Assembly: GCA_964613235.1 (NCBI GenBank) | Contig: CAZTGM010000057.1 | Location: 1 to 11,457, forward strand | Length of the DNA: 11,457 nt | From: J005 sp964613235 | Lineage (GTDB): Bacteria > Pseudomonadota > Zetaproteobacteria > Mariprofundales > Mariprofundaceae | Direction: 5' to 3' | Part shown: positions 1-6,283 of the stretch, piece by piece | How the letters are laid out: every line of letters starts with the position of its first letter | How positions within the stretch are numbered: the first letter of the stretch is position 1 | Notes under the pieces: model-generated | Databases searched by the model: none | What the model was told of the DNA's origin: nothing | The model's input: only the letters and a program-made list of their open reading frames with translations | Position numbers and translations under genes: made by a program

Positions 1-614
1 TGCGTGGAACGGTTAATACCGCGCTGGTGGCCCAGACCGGGCAGCATTGGGGCGGGGGCATACGCGTGGGCGATGATGCTGCAAGTCTTGATATCAGCTT
101 CAATCGTGCGGACCTGGAACATGAGATTTTTTATAATCCGCTGTTGTTTGCCAATGCCAATTATACGGATCCGACGCGACATGACGTGTTAATGCTCCAG
201 GGTCACTGGCGTGCCGCTGCCTGGGCCGATCTATCGGCCAGCTATACCTATACCAAAGCCACCTTTCGTGGCGGTGTGTTTGATGGCAAGGATGTACCGG
301 CCGTACCGCAGCATGCCTTCGGTGGCCGTGTGAGCTCGGACTGGGGTAACGGCTTTGGCACGGTACTCGATGCCAGCTATGTTGGTGCATCCTATCTGAT
401 CAGTGATCAGGGCAATGTACGCCCCAAGCTTGCTGCCTATTTTCTGCTGAATGCTGCCGTGAACTATCAGTGGCATGATGTTGCGTTCTTTGTGCGCGGT
501 GAAAACCTGACCAATACGAAATACAGCAGCTACGGCGTGAAAGGATTTGCCGCTGATGCGTTCTATCCGTCACCGACGATTTCCGTACGCGGCGGGATAC
601 GCTATTCGTTCTGA
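1..614 (+). CDS. TonB-dependent outer-membrane receptor, C-terminal part (BtuB-like by context), 5' end outside window
   Basis: The reading frame is open from the first complete codon (base 3) to the TGA at 612-614, about 203 residues, so only the distal beta-barrel is present. The translation shows alternating aromatic/hydrophobic and polar residues typical of barrel strands. A conserved near-end segment reads GENLTNTKYSS, and the protein ends in a strand with terminal Phe (GGIRYSF), the usual outer-membrane assembly signal. These are hallmarks of TonB-dependent receptors. The plug domain and TonB box lie upstream of the window, so substrate cannot be read from sequence. The next genes encode TonB and a BtuF-like binding protein, which makes cobalamin/corrinoid the likely cargo. 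The stop lies inside the following tonB gene (59-base overlap). Confidence 0.87.
   Translation, partial: RGTVNTALVAQTGQHWGGGIRVGDDAASLDISFNRADLEHEIFYNPLLFANANYTDPTRHDVLMLQGHWRAAAWADLSASYTYTKATFRGGVFDGKDVPAVPQHAFGGRVSSDWGNGFGTVLDASYVGASYLISDQGNVRPKLAAYFLLNAAVNYQWHDVAFFVRGENLTNTKYSSYGVKGFAADAFYPSPTISVRGGIRYSF
540..545 (+). promoter_or_regulatory. Ribosome binding site of tonB inside the receptor gene
   Basis: AAAGGA lies 10 bases before the ATG at 556. An in-frame TTG at 547 is only one base from it and could not use it. Later in-frame TTG/CTG codons near 625-628 would cut into the membrane segment. This site therefore selects the ATG at 556. Confidence 0.5.
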
Positions 615-1296
615 CCGGTGGCATCTGTTGCCATGGGTGGCCGCCAGTCTGGCCGCCCATGGCATGCTGCTGTATCTGTTTTACATCAGCTTCGATGACG
701 CATTCGTCACTTCATCAGGCGGACAGGTGATGATTGTCGCCCTGCAGGATGATGTGATGGTACCTGCACATGATCAGCCGCAGCTTGCCGGTGATCACAA
801 GCCTGTACCGCAGATGAACCATGCTGAAGTGACAGCAGTTGCCAGGCATGATTATGCGACCGCAACGCATGCAGCTCGTGTGCAGCGCAAGAACGAGTCG
901 ACATCAATATTGCAGCCTGCGCGATCACAACAGCAAACAATGTCTGCTGGTCCTGCAGATCGGCAGGGCATGGGTGACCATGCTGTGACTGCTATGGCGC
1001 ACGCGGCTGCTGCAGTACAGGCCGCGGCAGATGGTGAACAGCGGCTGCAGCGTGTTCGCCGTCACCTCGAACATTTCAAGTATTATCCGGCCAGTGCACG
1101 TCGTCGCGGGATTGAAGGTCAGGTGGAAGTAGCATTCGATCTTGATGCCCGGGGTATGGCCAGTCGCTTGCAGCTGTTATCCCGTTCCGGTTACCGCATA
1201 CTGGATCGTGCCGCCCTGGAAACGGTGCGGCGGGCCAGTCCGTTCCCGGCCCGTGGAGGCCATTATCGTTTCCAGTTGGTGTTCAGAAAGTCATGA
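556..1296 (+). CDS. tonB: TonB family energy-transducing protein
   Basis: This protein transmits inner-membrane proton-motive energy from ExbB/ExbD to outer-membrane receptors, presumably the one encoded just upstream. From ATG 556 it has 246 residues: a basic N-terminus (1-21), one membrane segment (about 24-44), a long periplasmic linker (about 46-160) and a C-terminal TonB domain (about 165-246). The membrane segment carries SLAAH (31-35), matching the SxxxH motif TonB needs to couple to ExbB/D. The C-terminal domain has the family pattern: YYPASARRRGIEGQVEV, then a Gly-Met turn, then SGYRILDRAALETVRRASPFP. The linker is odd. It is rich in His, Gln, Ala and Met and has few Pro, lacking the usual Pro-Glu/Pro-Lys repeats. 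The gene overlaps the receptor by 59 bases and ends in an ATGA overlap with btuF. No exbB/exbD is visible here. Confidence 0.9.
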   Translation: MRSIRHRRFPYAAGYAIRSDRWHLLPWVAASLAAHGMLLYLFYISFDDAFVTSSGGQVMIVALQDDVMVPAHDQPQLAGDHKPVPQMNHAEVTAVARHDYATATHAARVQRKNESTSILQPARSQQQTMSAGPADRQGMGDHAVTAMAHAAAAVQAAADGEQRLQRVRRHLEHFKYYPASARRRGIEGQVEVAFDLDARGMASRLQLLSRSGYRILDRAALETVRRASPFPARGGHYRFQLVFRKS

Positions 1297-2099
1297 GAAT
1301 GTGGCTGCTGGGTGCCTTGCTGCTGTTTGCCTTGCCCGTGCAGGCGGCAGACAGGGTGCTGGCGCTGGCGCCGCATGTATGCGAAATGCTTTATGCCATT
1401 GGCGCGGGAGCGAATGTGGCCGGCGTTGTTGATTATTGCGATTTTCCTGCTGCCGTACAACGCAAGCCGCATGTGGGCAATTATCGCTATATCAATGTGG
1501 AAGCGGCATTGCATCTGCATCCGCAAGTGGCGGTGGTACTCAACCGAGAGATACCGGGTGTGACAAGGCTGGAACAAATGGGTGTGCGCATTGTGATCTC
1601 TGACCCGCGCAGTTTCGAAGCGATTTTTCATGATCTGTTGATGCTGGGAAAACTCACGGGCCAACAGCAGCAGGCTGAAGCGCTGGTGCGACAGCAGCGA
1701 ATGCGTTTATGGCAAACCCGGCAACAGGCAGCGCATGATGTGCGCGTGTTTTACGAATTATGGCCCGACCCGCTGATGACGGCCGGTGGTAAAAGCTTTA
1801 TTCATTCGTTGATCACACTGGCCGGAGGGCACAATGTGTTTGGCGACATTGCCCTGGAATCGCCGCATGTGAATATTGAGGCCGTGCTGCGCGCCAGACC
1901 GGAGCTGATCATCATTCCGCTGGAGAGACGCAATCTGGCTGAGCGCAGGCGTTTCTGGCAGCACTGGCTTGGTACATCCGTCCGTTTTGCAGTGATCGAC
2001 CCGGATTTGCTACACCGGCCGGGGCCGCGGCTGATCGAAGGGCTGGAACAGTTGCAACAGGCACTGCTTGCTGGCCGGATACTGCGGATGACGGAGTAA
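1293..2099 (+). CDS. btuF: Periplasmic corrinoid-binding protein of ABC transporter, BtuF-like
   Basis: This is the periplasmic partner of BtuCD, which binds cobalamin or other corrinoids and delivers them to the permease. The protein has 268 residues. A signal peptide is clear: basic MRMW, a Leu-rich core, then a likely signal peptidase I cut after VQA (residue 18). There is no lipobox Cys, so it should be soluble. The mature protein has the cluster-A (PF01497) pattern: DRVLALAPHVCEMLYAIGAG, then VVDYCDFP, then the strand/helix PHVGNYRYINVEAALHLHPQVAVV. Near the end, LLHRPGPRLIEGLEQL resembles the ERASPRI region of E. coli BtuF. Siderophore or haem binding is a formal alternative for this fold, but the neighbours argue for corrinoid. 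The start ATG sits in the ATGA overlap with tonB, implying translational coupling. It ends in TAA. Confidence 0.9.
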   Translation: MRMWLLGALLLFALPVQAADRVLALAPHVCEMLYAIGAGANVAGVVDYCDFPAAVQRKPHVGNYRYINVEAALHLHPQVAVVLNREIPGVTRLEQMGVRIVISDPRSFEAIFHDLLMLGKLTGQQQQAEALVRQQRMRLWQTRQQAAHDVRVFYELWPDPLMTAGGKSFIHSLITLAGGHNVFGDIALESPHVNIEAVLRARPELIIIPLERRNLAERRRFWQHWLGTSVRFAVIDPDLLHRPGPRLIEGLEQLQQALLAGRILRMTE

Positions 2100-2154
2100 T
2101 GTCAATGCATCAGAATAGCAGTAATGAATATCAGGCAGGCAGGTTATCCGTGTG

Positions 2155-2811
2155 ATGGCCAGGTTTTCGGATGATGAACGCGCGGTTGTCTACCGGGTGA
2201 TCCATGCCCGGCGCGATATGCGCCATTTTACAGGCGGTGAGGTGGCCGATGAGATACTGCAGCGCATCCTTGCAGCAGGCCATGCGGCACCTTCGGTCGG
2301 TTTCATGCAGCCGTGGCGTTTTGTCCGCATCACACGCTCTGAATTACGTGAACAACTGATCTCGCTGGTCGAGGCAGAAAAACTGCGCACCGCCGATGAT
2401 ATGGATGCGCGCAAAGACGAATTCATGCGCCTGAAGGTGGCTGGTATTCGTGATTGTGCCGAACTGCTGGCCGTCGTGCTGGCACCGGATGATGGCACAT
2501 TGTTTGGCCGACGCACGATGCCGGAGGAAATGGCACTGGCATCTGCTGCCTGTGCGATCCAGAACATGTGGCTGGCTGCACGTGCCGAGAATCTCGGCAT
2601 GGGCTGGGTATCATTTTTTGAACCGGATGACGTGGCAAGGCTGCTGCATTGTCCCGCCGACAGCAAGCCGATCGCATTGCTTTGCCTCGGTCCGGTAAAA
2701 GCCTTTTACGACAAACCAATGCTGGAGCAGGAGGGTTGGAGAAACCGGGAAAGCATGGATGTTATATTGGCAGAAAATCAATATCCGGTTGATAAGAAAG
2801 GTATAAAATGA
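2155..2811 (+). CDS. bluB: 5,6-dimethylbenzimidazole synthase BluB
   Basis: BluB uses O2 to break down reduced FMN and make DMB, the lower ligand of cobalamin. It is a cytoplasmic member of the nitroreductase-like flavoprotein family. The 218-residue protein shows the diagnostic motifs: RRDMRHF (19-25; its Asp21 should match the essential Asp of the Sinorhizobium enzyme), APSVGFMQPW (45-54), DDGTLFGRRTMPE (112-124), CAIQNMWLAARAE (133-145) and GMGWVSFF (148-155). Length matches the family. GTG 2152 and ATG 2155 are adjacent. I chose ATG because an AGGT-type site at 2141-2144 is 10 bases upstream. It lies between btuF and btuC rather than beside cobT, where its product is used. A 55-base gap precedes it and a 233-base gap follows. 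Confidence 0.95.
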   Translation: MARFSDDERAVVYRVIHARRDMRHFTGGEVADEILQRILAAGHAAPSVGFMQPWRFVRITRSELREQLISLVEAEKLRTADDMDARKDEFMRLKVAGIRDCAELLAVVLAPDDGTLFGRRTMPEEMALASAACAIQNMWLAARAENLGMGWVSFFEPDDVARLLHCPADSKPIALLCLGPVKAFYDKPMLEQEGWRNRESMDVILAENQYPVDKKGIK

Positions 2812-3044
2812 CTGGTTTTCTTATGCTATTGTGGTGAATTGTTTTATGCATGGTGCGCGCTTGCATGCGGACAGGTCCGTGCTGGCTTCTCGCGCAGTCT
2901 GTTCAAATCGCAGCATATCAGTCGGCTTGTGCCATGATCGGGTGATGTGGTTGGCCGGCCATGATTGTTGTTGAAGAAACGGGAATGAGGAATCGTGGAT
3001 GATGAAGAACGGGAACAATAAATGAATATCGGAGTCTGCCCGGC
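2812..3044 (+). other. Intergenic region bluB-btuC (233 bp), possible regulatory site
   Basis: This is the only large non-coding stretch in the cluster. I find no convincing cobalamin riboswitch: the GCCACTG-type core and the spaced GGGAA...GGTG elements are missing. Only CGGAGTCTGCCCGGC (3030-3044) vaguely resembles the end of a B12 box. Three other things are visible. First, a near-identical direct repeat, TGAAGAAACGGGAA (2972-2985) and TGAAGAACGGGAA (3003-3015), with starts 31 bases apart. Second, a perfect 10-base palindrome TGGCCGGCCA (2952-2961). Third, a 42-codon open frame (2846-2974) that ends in a Cys/His-rich tail. A weak sigma70-like pair, TTGGCA (2767-2772) and GATAAG (2791-2796) with 18-base spacing, lies in the end of bluB and could drive btuC. 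No hairpin followed by a T-run is seen, so I call no terminator. Confidence 0.4.
2972..3015 (+). repeat. Short direct repeat upstream of btuC
   Basis: Two copies, TGAAGAAACGGGAA at 2972-2985 and TGAAGAACGGGAA at 3003-3015, differ by one A. Their starts are 31 bases apart, close to three helical turns. The second copy ends 29 bases before the btuC ATG. This could be a tandem regulator site or chance; no regulator is identified. Confidence 0.35.
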
Positions 3045-3971
3045 ATGATGCGCTGGTTGCTGTTGTTGGCGGGTTGCGCATTGGTGCTGTGGTTGTCGTT
3101 GGGTATGGGCGAGCACTGGCTGAATCCGCTGACGGCAGAGGGGCAGGATGCATTGATTCTGTGGCAATTGCGGGCACCGCGACTGATGCTGGCCTTTGCC
3201 GTTGGCGGACTGTTGGCGCTGGCCGGAGCCTGGTTTCAGGTATTATTGGGTAACCCGCTGGCCGAACCGTATGTTCTGGGTGTGGCAGGCAGTGCTTCGG
3301 CCGGTGCCGTGGCCGGCCTGATGTGGTGGCCGGATTCGGCTCTGGTGATGTCAATCGGTGCATTTGCCGGCGCATGGCTGGGCATTGCCTGTGTCATGTT
3401 TTTTGCCCATCTGGGACCGAACCGGATGTTGCTGGCCGGTGTCGTGCTGGCTGCGTTCTGGTCGGCGGTGCTGGCGCTATTGCTGGCGCTGCTGCCTGAA
3501 CAGGGGTTGTTTCGCGCCTTTGCCTGGATGATGGGGGATCTTGGTCAGTCTGATATGCCGCTGTCCCTGTTGTTGGCGGTATGGTGTCTGGCACTGGGAT
3601 GCGGCCTGCTGTTGTCCCGTTCGCTGGATATATTGTTGCTGGGTGAGCGACATGCCGAGGCGCTGGGCGTGAATGTGCATCGCCTGCGGCGGCAATTGTT
3701 GCTGCTGGCTTCGGCTGTGACGGCGCTGGCCGTGACGGCCGCCGGTACGATCGGCTTTGTCGGTTTGGTGATTCCGCATCTGATGCGCCTGCTGTTTGGC
3801 GCTCTGCACAGGTTTGTGTTGCCGGCCTCGGCCGTGGGTGGTGGTCTGTTGCTGATGCTGGCTGATGCTGCGGCTCGCAGCGTCATTGCACCGGCCGAAT
3901 TGCCGGTCGGTGTATTGACGGCGATGATCGGCGTGCCGGTATTTCTGTTGTTATTATTGAGGCGGGCGTGA
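3045..3971 (+). CDS. btuC: Corrinoid ABC transporter permease, BtuC/FecCD family
   Basis: This is the inner-membrane permease that would pair with BtuD and receive corrinoid from BtuF. It has 308 residues, very hydrophobic, with about nine to ten membrane segments, slightly shorter than E. coli BtuC. Family signatures are present. LRAPRLMLAFAVGG (42-55) is followed by GAWFQVLLGNPLAEPYVLG, the classic GxxxQ..xNPLAxPxxLG block. The C-terminal half has GTIGFVGLVIPHLMR, then AELPVGVLTAMIGVPVF. ATG 3045 is preceded by GGAG at 3031-3034 with 10-base spacing, and the frame upstream is closed by a TGA at 3003. Siderophore permeases share this family, so the corrinoid assignment rests on the neighbours. 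The stop overlaps the btuD start (TGATG). It follows the 233-base gap and may begin a separate transcript. Confidence 0.92.
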   Translation: MMRWLLLLAGCALVLWLSLGMGEHWLNPLTAEGQDALILWQLRAPRLMLAFAVGGLLALAGAWFQVLLGNPLAEPYVLGVAGSASAGAVAGLMWWPDSALVMSIGAFAGAWLGIACVMFFAHLGPNRMLLAGVVLAAFWSAVLALLLALLPEQGLFRAFAWMMGDLGQSDMPLSLLLAVWCLALGCGLLLSRSLDILLLGERHAEALGVNVHRLRRQLLLLASAVTALAVTAAGTIGFVGLVIPHLMRLLFGALHRFVLPASAVGGGLLLMLADAAARSVIAPAELPVGVLTAMIGVPVFLLLLLRRA

Positions 3972-4714
3972 TGGAGGCCTTGCTGCAGTTGTCAGGGGTG
4001 CGCATCGAGCGCGGTGGTCGGGTATTGCTTAGTGATATGCATGCCGTGCTGCATGCCGGGCAGATCACGGTTGTGCTGGGACCCAATGGCGCAGGCAAGT
4101 CCAGCCTGCTGCTGGCCATGGCCGCCCTGATTCCATGCCATGGTGATATGACTGTATGCGACATCCCGTTATCCGTCTGTGATCGTCAGACTTTGTCCCG
4201 CCGGATTGCCTGGCAGGGTGAACAGCCGCCAGCGGAGTTCGGGGTGACGGTGTTCCAGCGTCTGCAACTGGTTTGTGAGGATCAGACACGGATCAGGATG
4301 CAGGCAAAAATGATGGATGTGGATGTGCTGCTAAATCGTTCGCTTGGCCATTTGTCCAGCGGTGAGCGCCAGCGTGTGGAACTGGTGGCATTGTCATTGC
4401 GTGAAGCACCGGTCTGGCTGTTGGATGAACCGATGTCGCATCTGGATCTGAAATATCAGCTGTACTGTGTGGAGATGTTAAAAGCGCAGGCTGCGACCGG
4501 ACGGGCGATTGTGACGGTTGTACATGATTTGCAGCAGGCACATGCCCTGGCTGACCAGCTGGTGCTGCTGGACGGCAGGGGTGGCGTGCGTTGCGGCAGT
4601 GCGGATGCACTGTTTAATCGCGAGATACTGTCGCAATTGTATGATACACCACTGCGGCAGCAGGGGCATATACTCATGCCGGACTATGGAGGCGTTGATG
4701 AAATCAAGGCATAA
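3971..4714 (+). CDS. btuD: Corrinoid ABC transporter ATP-binding protein BtuD
   Basis: This is the cytoplasmic ATPase subunit that powers BtuC. It has 247 residues with all ABC motifs: Walker A GPNGAGKSS (37-45), Q-loop in IAWQGEQPP, signature LSSGERQRVEL, Walker B VWLLDEPMSHLD with its D-loop, and H-loop VVHD. The order and spacing match the FecE/BtuD type of importer ATPase. ATG 3971 shares one base with the btuC stop (TGATG). An adjacent GTG at 3968 is possible but less likely. Substrate cannot be read from this subunit; it is inferred from btuC, btuF and the flanking cobalamin genes. The last 17 bases overlap the start of cobO, so the transporter and the biosynthesis genes look co-translated. 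Confidence 0.93.
   Translation: MEALLQLSGVRIERGGRVLLSDMHAVLHAGQITVVLGPNGAGKSSLLLAMAALIPCHGDMTVCDIPLSVCDRQTLSRRIAWQGEQPPAEFGVTVFQRLQLVCEDQTRIRMQAKMMDVDVLLNRSLGHLSSGERQRVELVALSLREAPVWLLDEPMSHLDLKYQLYCVEMLKAQAATGRAIVTVVHDLQQAHALADQLVLLDGRGGVRCGSADALFNREILSQLYDTPLRQQGHILMPDYGGVDEIKA
4688..4692 (+). promoter_or_regulatory. Ribosome binding site of cobO inside btuD
   Basis: GGAGG lies 5 bases before the ATG at 4698. It decides that start over the in-frame ATG at 4686 and over the open frame extending back to 4518, whose Cys/Trp-rich translation is only the out-of-frame reading of btuD. Confidence 0.65.
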
Positions 4715-5234
4715 GCGACAAGGGGTCGTGCTGGTGCATACCGGCGAGGGCAAGGGGAAATCATCTTCGGCATTTGGCATGGTGTTTCGTGCTGCCGGTT
4801 GGGGCATGAACGTATGCGTGATCCAGTTTATCAAGGGGAAATGGAAAACCGGTGAGCAGAAGGCGGCGGAGAAATTCGATAATATCGAATGGCATGCGTT
4901 GGGTGACGGATTTACCTGGGACACGCAAAACCCCGAGCAGGATATCCGTACGAGCAGGGATATCTGGGATTTGTGCAAGGAGAAAGTTCGTTCGCAGCAG
5001 TTCGATCTGGTCATCTTCGATGAAATCAATTACTGCAGCAGTTACGGCTGGATTTCAGGCGCAGAGATTGCAGAGTTCATCCGCGTGGAAAAACCGGCCT
5101 GGATGCATCTGGTGCTGACCGGTCGCGATGCGGCGCCGGAAGTTGTGGCTGTGGCGGATACCGTTAGCGAAATGCGCAAGATAAAGCATGCCTATGACCA
5201 CGGCATAGACGCTGTGCAGGGAATAGAGTTTTGA
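4698..5234 (+). CDS. cobO: Cob(I)yrinic acid a,c-diamide adenosyltransferase (CobO/BtuR type)
   Basis: This cytoplasmic enzyme transfers the adenosyl group of ATP to the cobalt of reduced corrinoids, in de novo synthesis and in salvage. It has 178 residues. The P-loop is TGEGKGKSS (15-23), the family's inverted-orientation nucleotide site. It is followed by VIQFIKGKWKTGE, then DGFTWDTQN, then the Walker-B-like LVIFDEINYCSSYGW. The C-terminal signature is LTGRDAAPEVVAVADTVSEM, then KHAYDHG and GIEF. It aligns along its length with E. coli BtuR from the P-loop on. The N-terminus before the P-loop is only about 14 residues, whereas E. coli BtuR has about 35; that region helps cover the active site there. 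The substrate cobalt must be Co(I), and a ferredoxin gene follows 24 bases downstream. Confidence 0.95.
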   Translation: MKSRHKRQGVVLVHTGEGKGKSSSAFGMVFRAAGWGMNVCVIQFIKGKWKTGEQKAAEKFDNIEWHALGDGFTWDTQNPEQDIRTSRDIWDLCKEKVRSQQFDLVIFDEINYCSSYGWISGAEIAEFIRVEKPAWMHLVLTGRDAAPEVVAVADTVSEMRKIKHAYDHGIDAVQGIEF

Positions 5235-5258
5235 TAGATTGGAAAAAGGAGCATATCC

Positions 5259-5576
5259 ATGGATAAACCGATGATGCCTTATTACAAACGGCACGCGATC
5301 ATGTGCTGCGGCAAGTCATGTGGCGAGAATATGCCGTTGCTGAATTATCTGAAGGAACGAGTGGCCAAAGCCGGTCTGATTATGGGTGACGAGAATGCCG
5401 TGCGCGTGAACCGGGCCGGGTGTCTGGGCGTATGCCAGCAGGGGCCGATCATGGTCGTGTATCCGGATGGCGTGTGGTATTACAATCTGGATGAGGCGAA
5501 GGTCGATCGTATTGTGGAAGAGCATTTCAGAGCCGGAGAACCGGTTGCCGAATACGCATTTTACGGTACCGACTGA
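5259..5576 (+). CDS. Thioredoxin-fold [2Fe-2S] ferredoxin
   Basis: This is a small cytoplasmic electron carrier of 105 residues. The cluster ligands expected for the thioredoxin-like ferredoxin family are visible: Cys16/Cys17 and Cys21 in MCCGKSCGE, then Cys55 and Cys59 in AGCLGVCQQGP. After them comes the family's VYPDGVWYYNLDEAKVDRIV block and a helix with EEHFRAGEPV. Five Cys are available for four ligands, so Cys16 or Cys17 is spare. It has its own strong site, AAGGAG at 5246-5251, 7 bases before ATG. Its position between cobO and cbiX suggests a role in corrinoid metabolism, for example supplying electrons to reduce Co(II) for CobO, or in CbiX-associated chemistry. That role is inferred from position only. 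It ends at TGA and is followed by an 83-base gap. Confidence 0.87.
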   Translation: MDKPMMPYYKRHAIMCCGKSCGENMPLLNYLKERVAKAGLIMGDENAVRVNRAGCLGVCQQGPIMVVYPDGVWYYNLDEAKVDRIVEEHFRAGEPVAEYAFYGTD

Positions 5577-5649
5577 TTGTCTGGTCCTGAAGGTTTGGGA
5601 AAACAGCTGATGCCTCGTGTCAACCCGTGGCCGGATTTTCGGCAGCCAT

Positions 5650-5654
5650 GGAGG
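5650..5654 (+). promoter_or_regulatory. Ribosome binding site selecting the cbiX GTG start
   Basis: GGAGG sits 5 bases before GTG 5660, which opens directly into the family N-terminus (RILLAHGS). The in-frame ATG 5648 and GTG 5627 have no such site and would add residues not expected in CbiX. Confidence 0.6.
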
Positions 5655-5659
5655 GTGTA

Positions 5660-6283
5660 GTGCGTATTCTTTTGGCGCATGGCTCATCTGATCAGGCATA
5701 CATGCAATGCTTGCAGCAGCTGGCTGACCGTGTCAGTGAGCGACTTGGCGAGCCGGTGCGGACGGCATGTCTGGATGATCCATTGCCGCAGCATGCGCAG
5801 GTGCTGCCGTTATTGCTCGCTTGCGGTGAGCACTGGCAGCGTGATGTGCCGGCCATTCTGCAGGATGCGCATGCAAGACGGGTTGCCGCTCCGGCAGAGT
5901 ATCCGGCGGATATGGCCGATATGTTGCAGACCATGGCTATCGACAGGCGAAAGAAACAGCGTGCCGTATTGTTTGCGCTGTATAGCCTGACAGCAGCGGA
6001 AGCCCTGACGGCGGAGTTGTATCGTGTCAGCAAGCGTTTTTCCCTGCCTGCGGTGGCTGCATTGCACGGCTGTTGCGATGTTTCATCGGTGCTTGAATTA
6101 TGGCGCGATGAAGGATTGCAGGATGTGCTGATTCAGCCGGCATTGCTGTTTCCGGGGCACAGTCTGGATCGCCTGCATACGTTGGCAGAAGCCAGTGGCA
6201 TTAATGTGGCTATCGGTGATCCTCTGGCCGTTTATTCTCCGTTTGCCGACTGGCTGGCGGAGCGTTTCAGGGAGACCATATGA
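5660..6283 (+). CDS. cbiX: Sirohydrochlorin cobaltochelatase-like protein CbiX (compact two-half form)
   Basis: CbiX inserts Co(II) into sirohydrochlorin, the committed step of the early-cobalt B12 route; relatives (SirB) insert iron for sirohaem. From GTG 5660 it has 207 residues in two similar halves. The first half has the catalytic pattern: LLAHGSSD (His7), then LPLLLACGEHWQRDVP (His58), matching the HGS and G-x-H-x4-D-I-P motifs. The second half, about 100-207, keeps the fold pattern (AVLFALYSLTAAEALTAEL and PALLFPGHSLDRL), but the first His is replaced (HGS becomes LYS), so one active site is expected. Length lies between short CbiX (about 120-130) and long CbiX (about 300). The loop between the two catalytic His is shorter than usual. 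It ends in an ATGA overlap with cobA. Cobalt specificity is inferred from the neighbourhood. Confidence 0.85.
   Translation: MRILLAHGSSDQAYMQCLQQLADRVSERLGEPVRTACLDDPLPQHAQVLPLLLACGEHWQRDVPAILQDAHARRVAAPAEYPADMADMLQTMAIDRRKKQRAVLFALYSLTAAEALTAELYRVSKRFSLPAVAALHGCCDVSSVLELWRDEGLQDVLIQPALLFPGHSLDRLHTLAEASGINVAIGDPLAVYSPFADWLAERFRETI

Noticed and set aside
547..558. TTG at 547 as the tonB start
   Set aside because: It would leave only one base between the AAAGGA site and the start codon; ATG 556 has 10-base spacing.
2132..2155. Reverse-strand B12-box-like sequence (complement reads GGATAACCTGCCTGCC)
   Set aside because: The riboswitch body would lie inside bluB on the wrong strand, with no - strand gene to control. 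It is explained by a CAGG tandem repeat next to the bluB ribosome site.
2190..2666. 158-codon open frame on the - strand opposite bluB
   Set aside because: bluB on the + strand has complete family motifs; the antisense translation is Ser/Arg-rich low complexity and matches nothing I know.
2952..2961. Perfect palindrome TGGCCGGCCA as an operator
   Set aside because: A single 10-base GC-rich palindrome in this composition is not enough evidence for a binding site.
2821..3375. 184-codon open frame on the - strand across the bluB-btuC gap
   Set aside because: It covers the btuC N-terminus antisense, is Pro/Arg/Thr-rich without domain pattern, and has no partner genes on that strand.
4518..4697. 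Extended N-terminus for cobO
   Set aside because: The extra 60 residues are the out-of-frame reading of btuD, rich in Cys and Trp; GGAGG at 4688-4692 points to ATG 4698.
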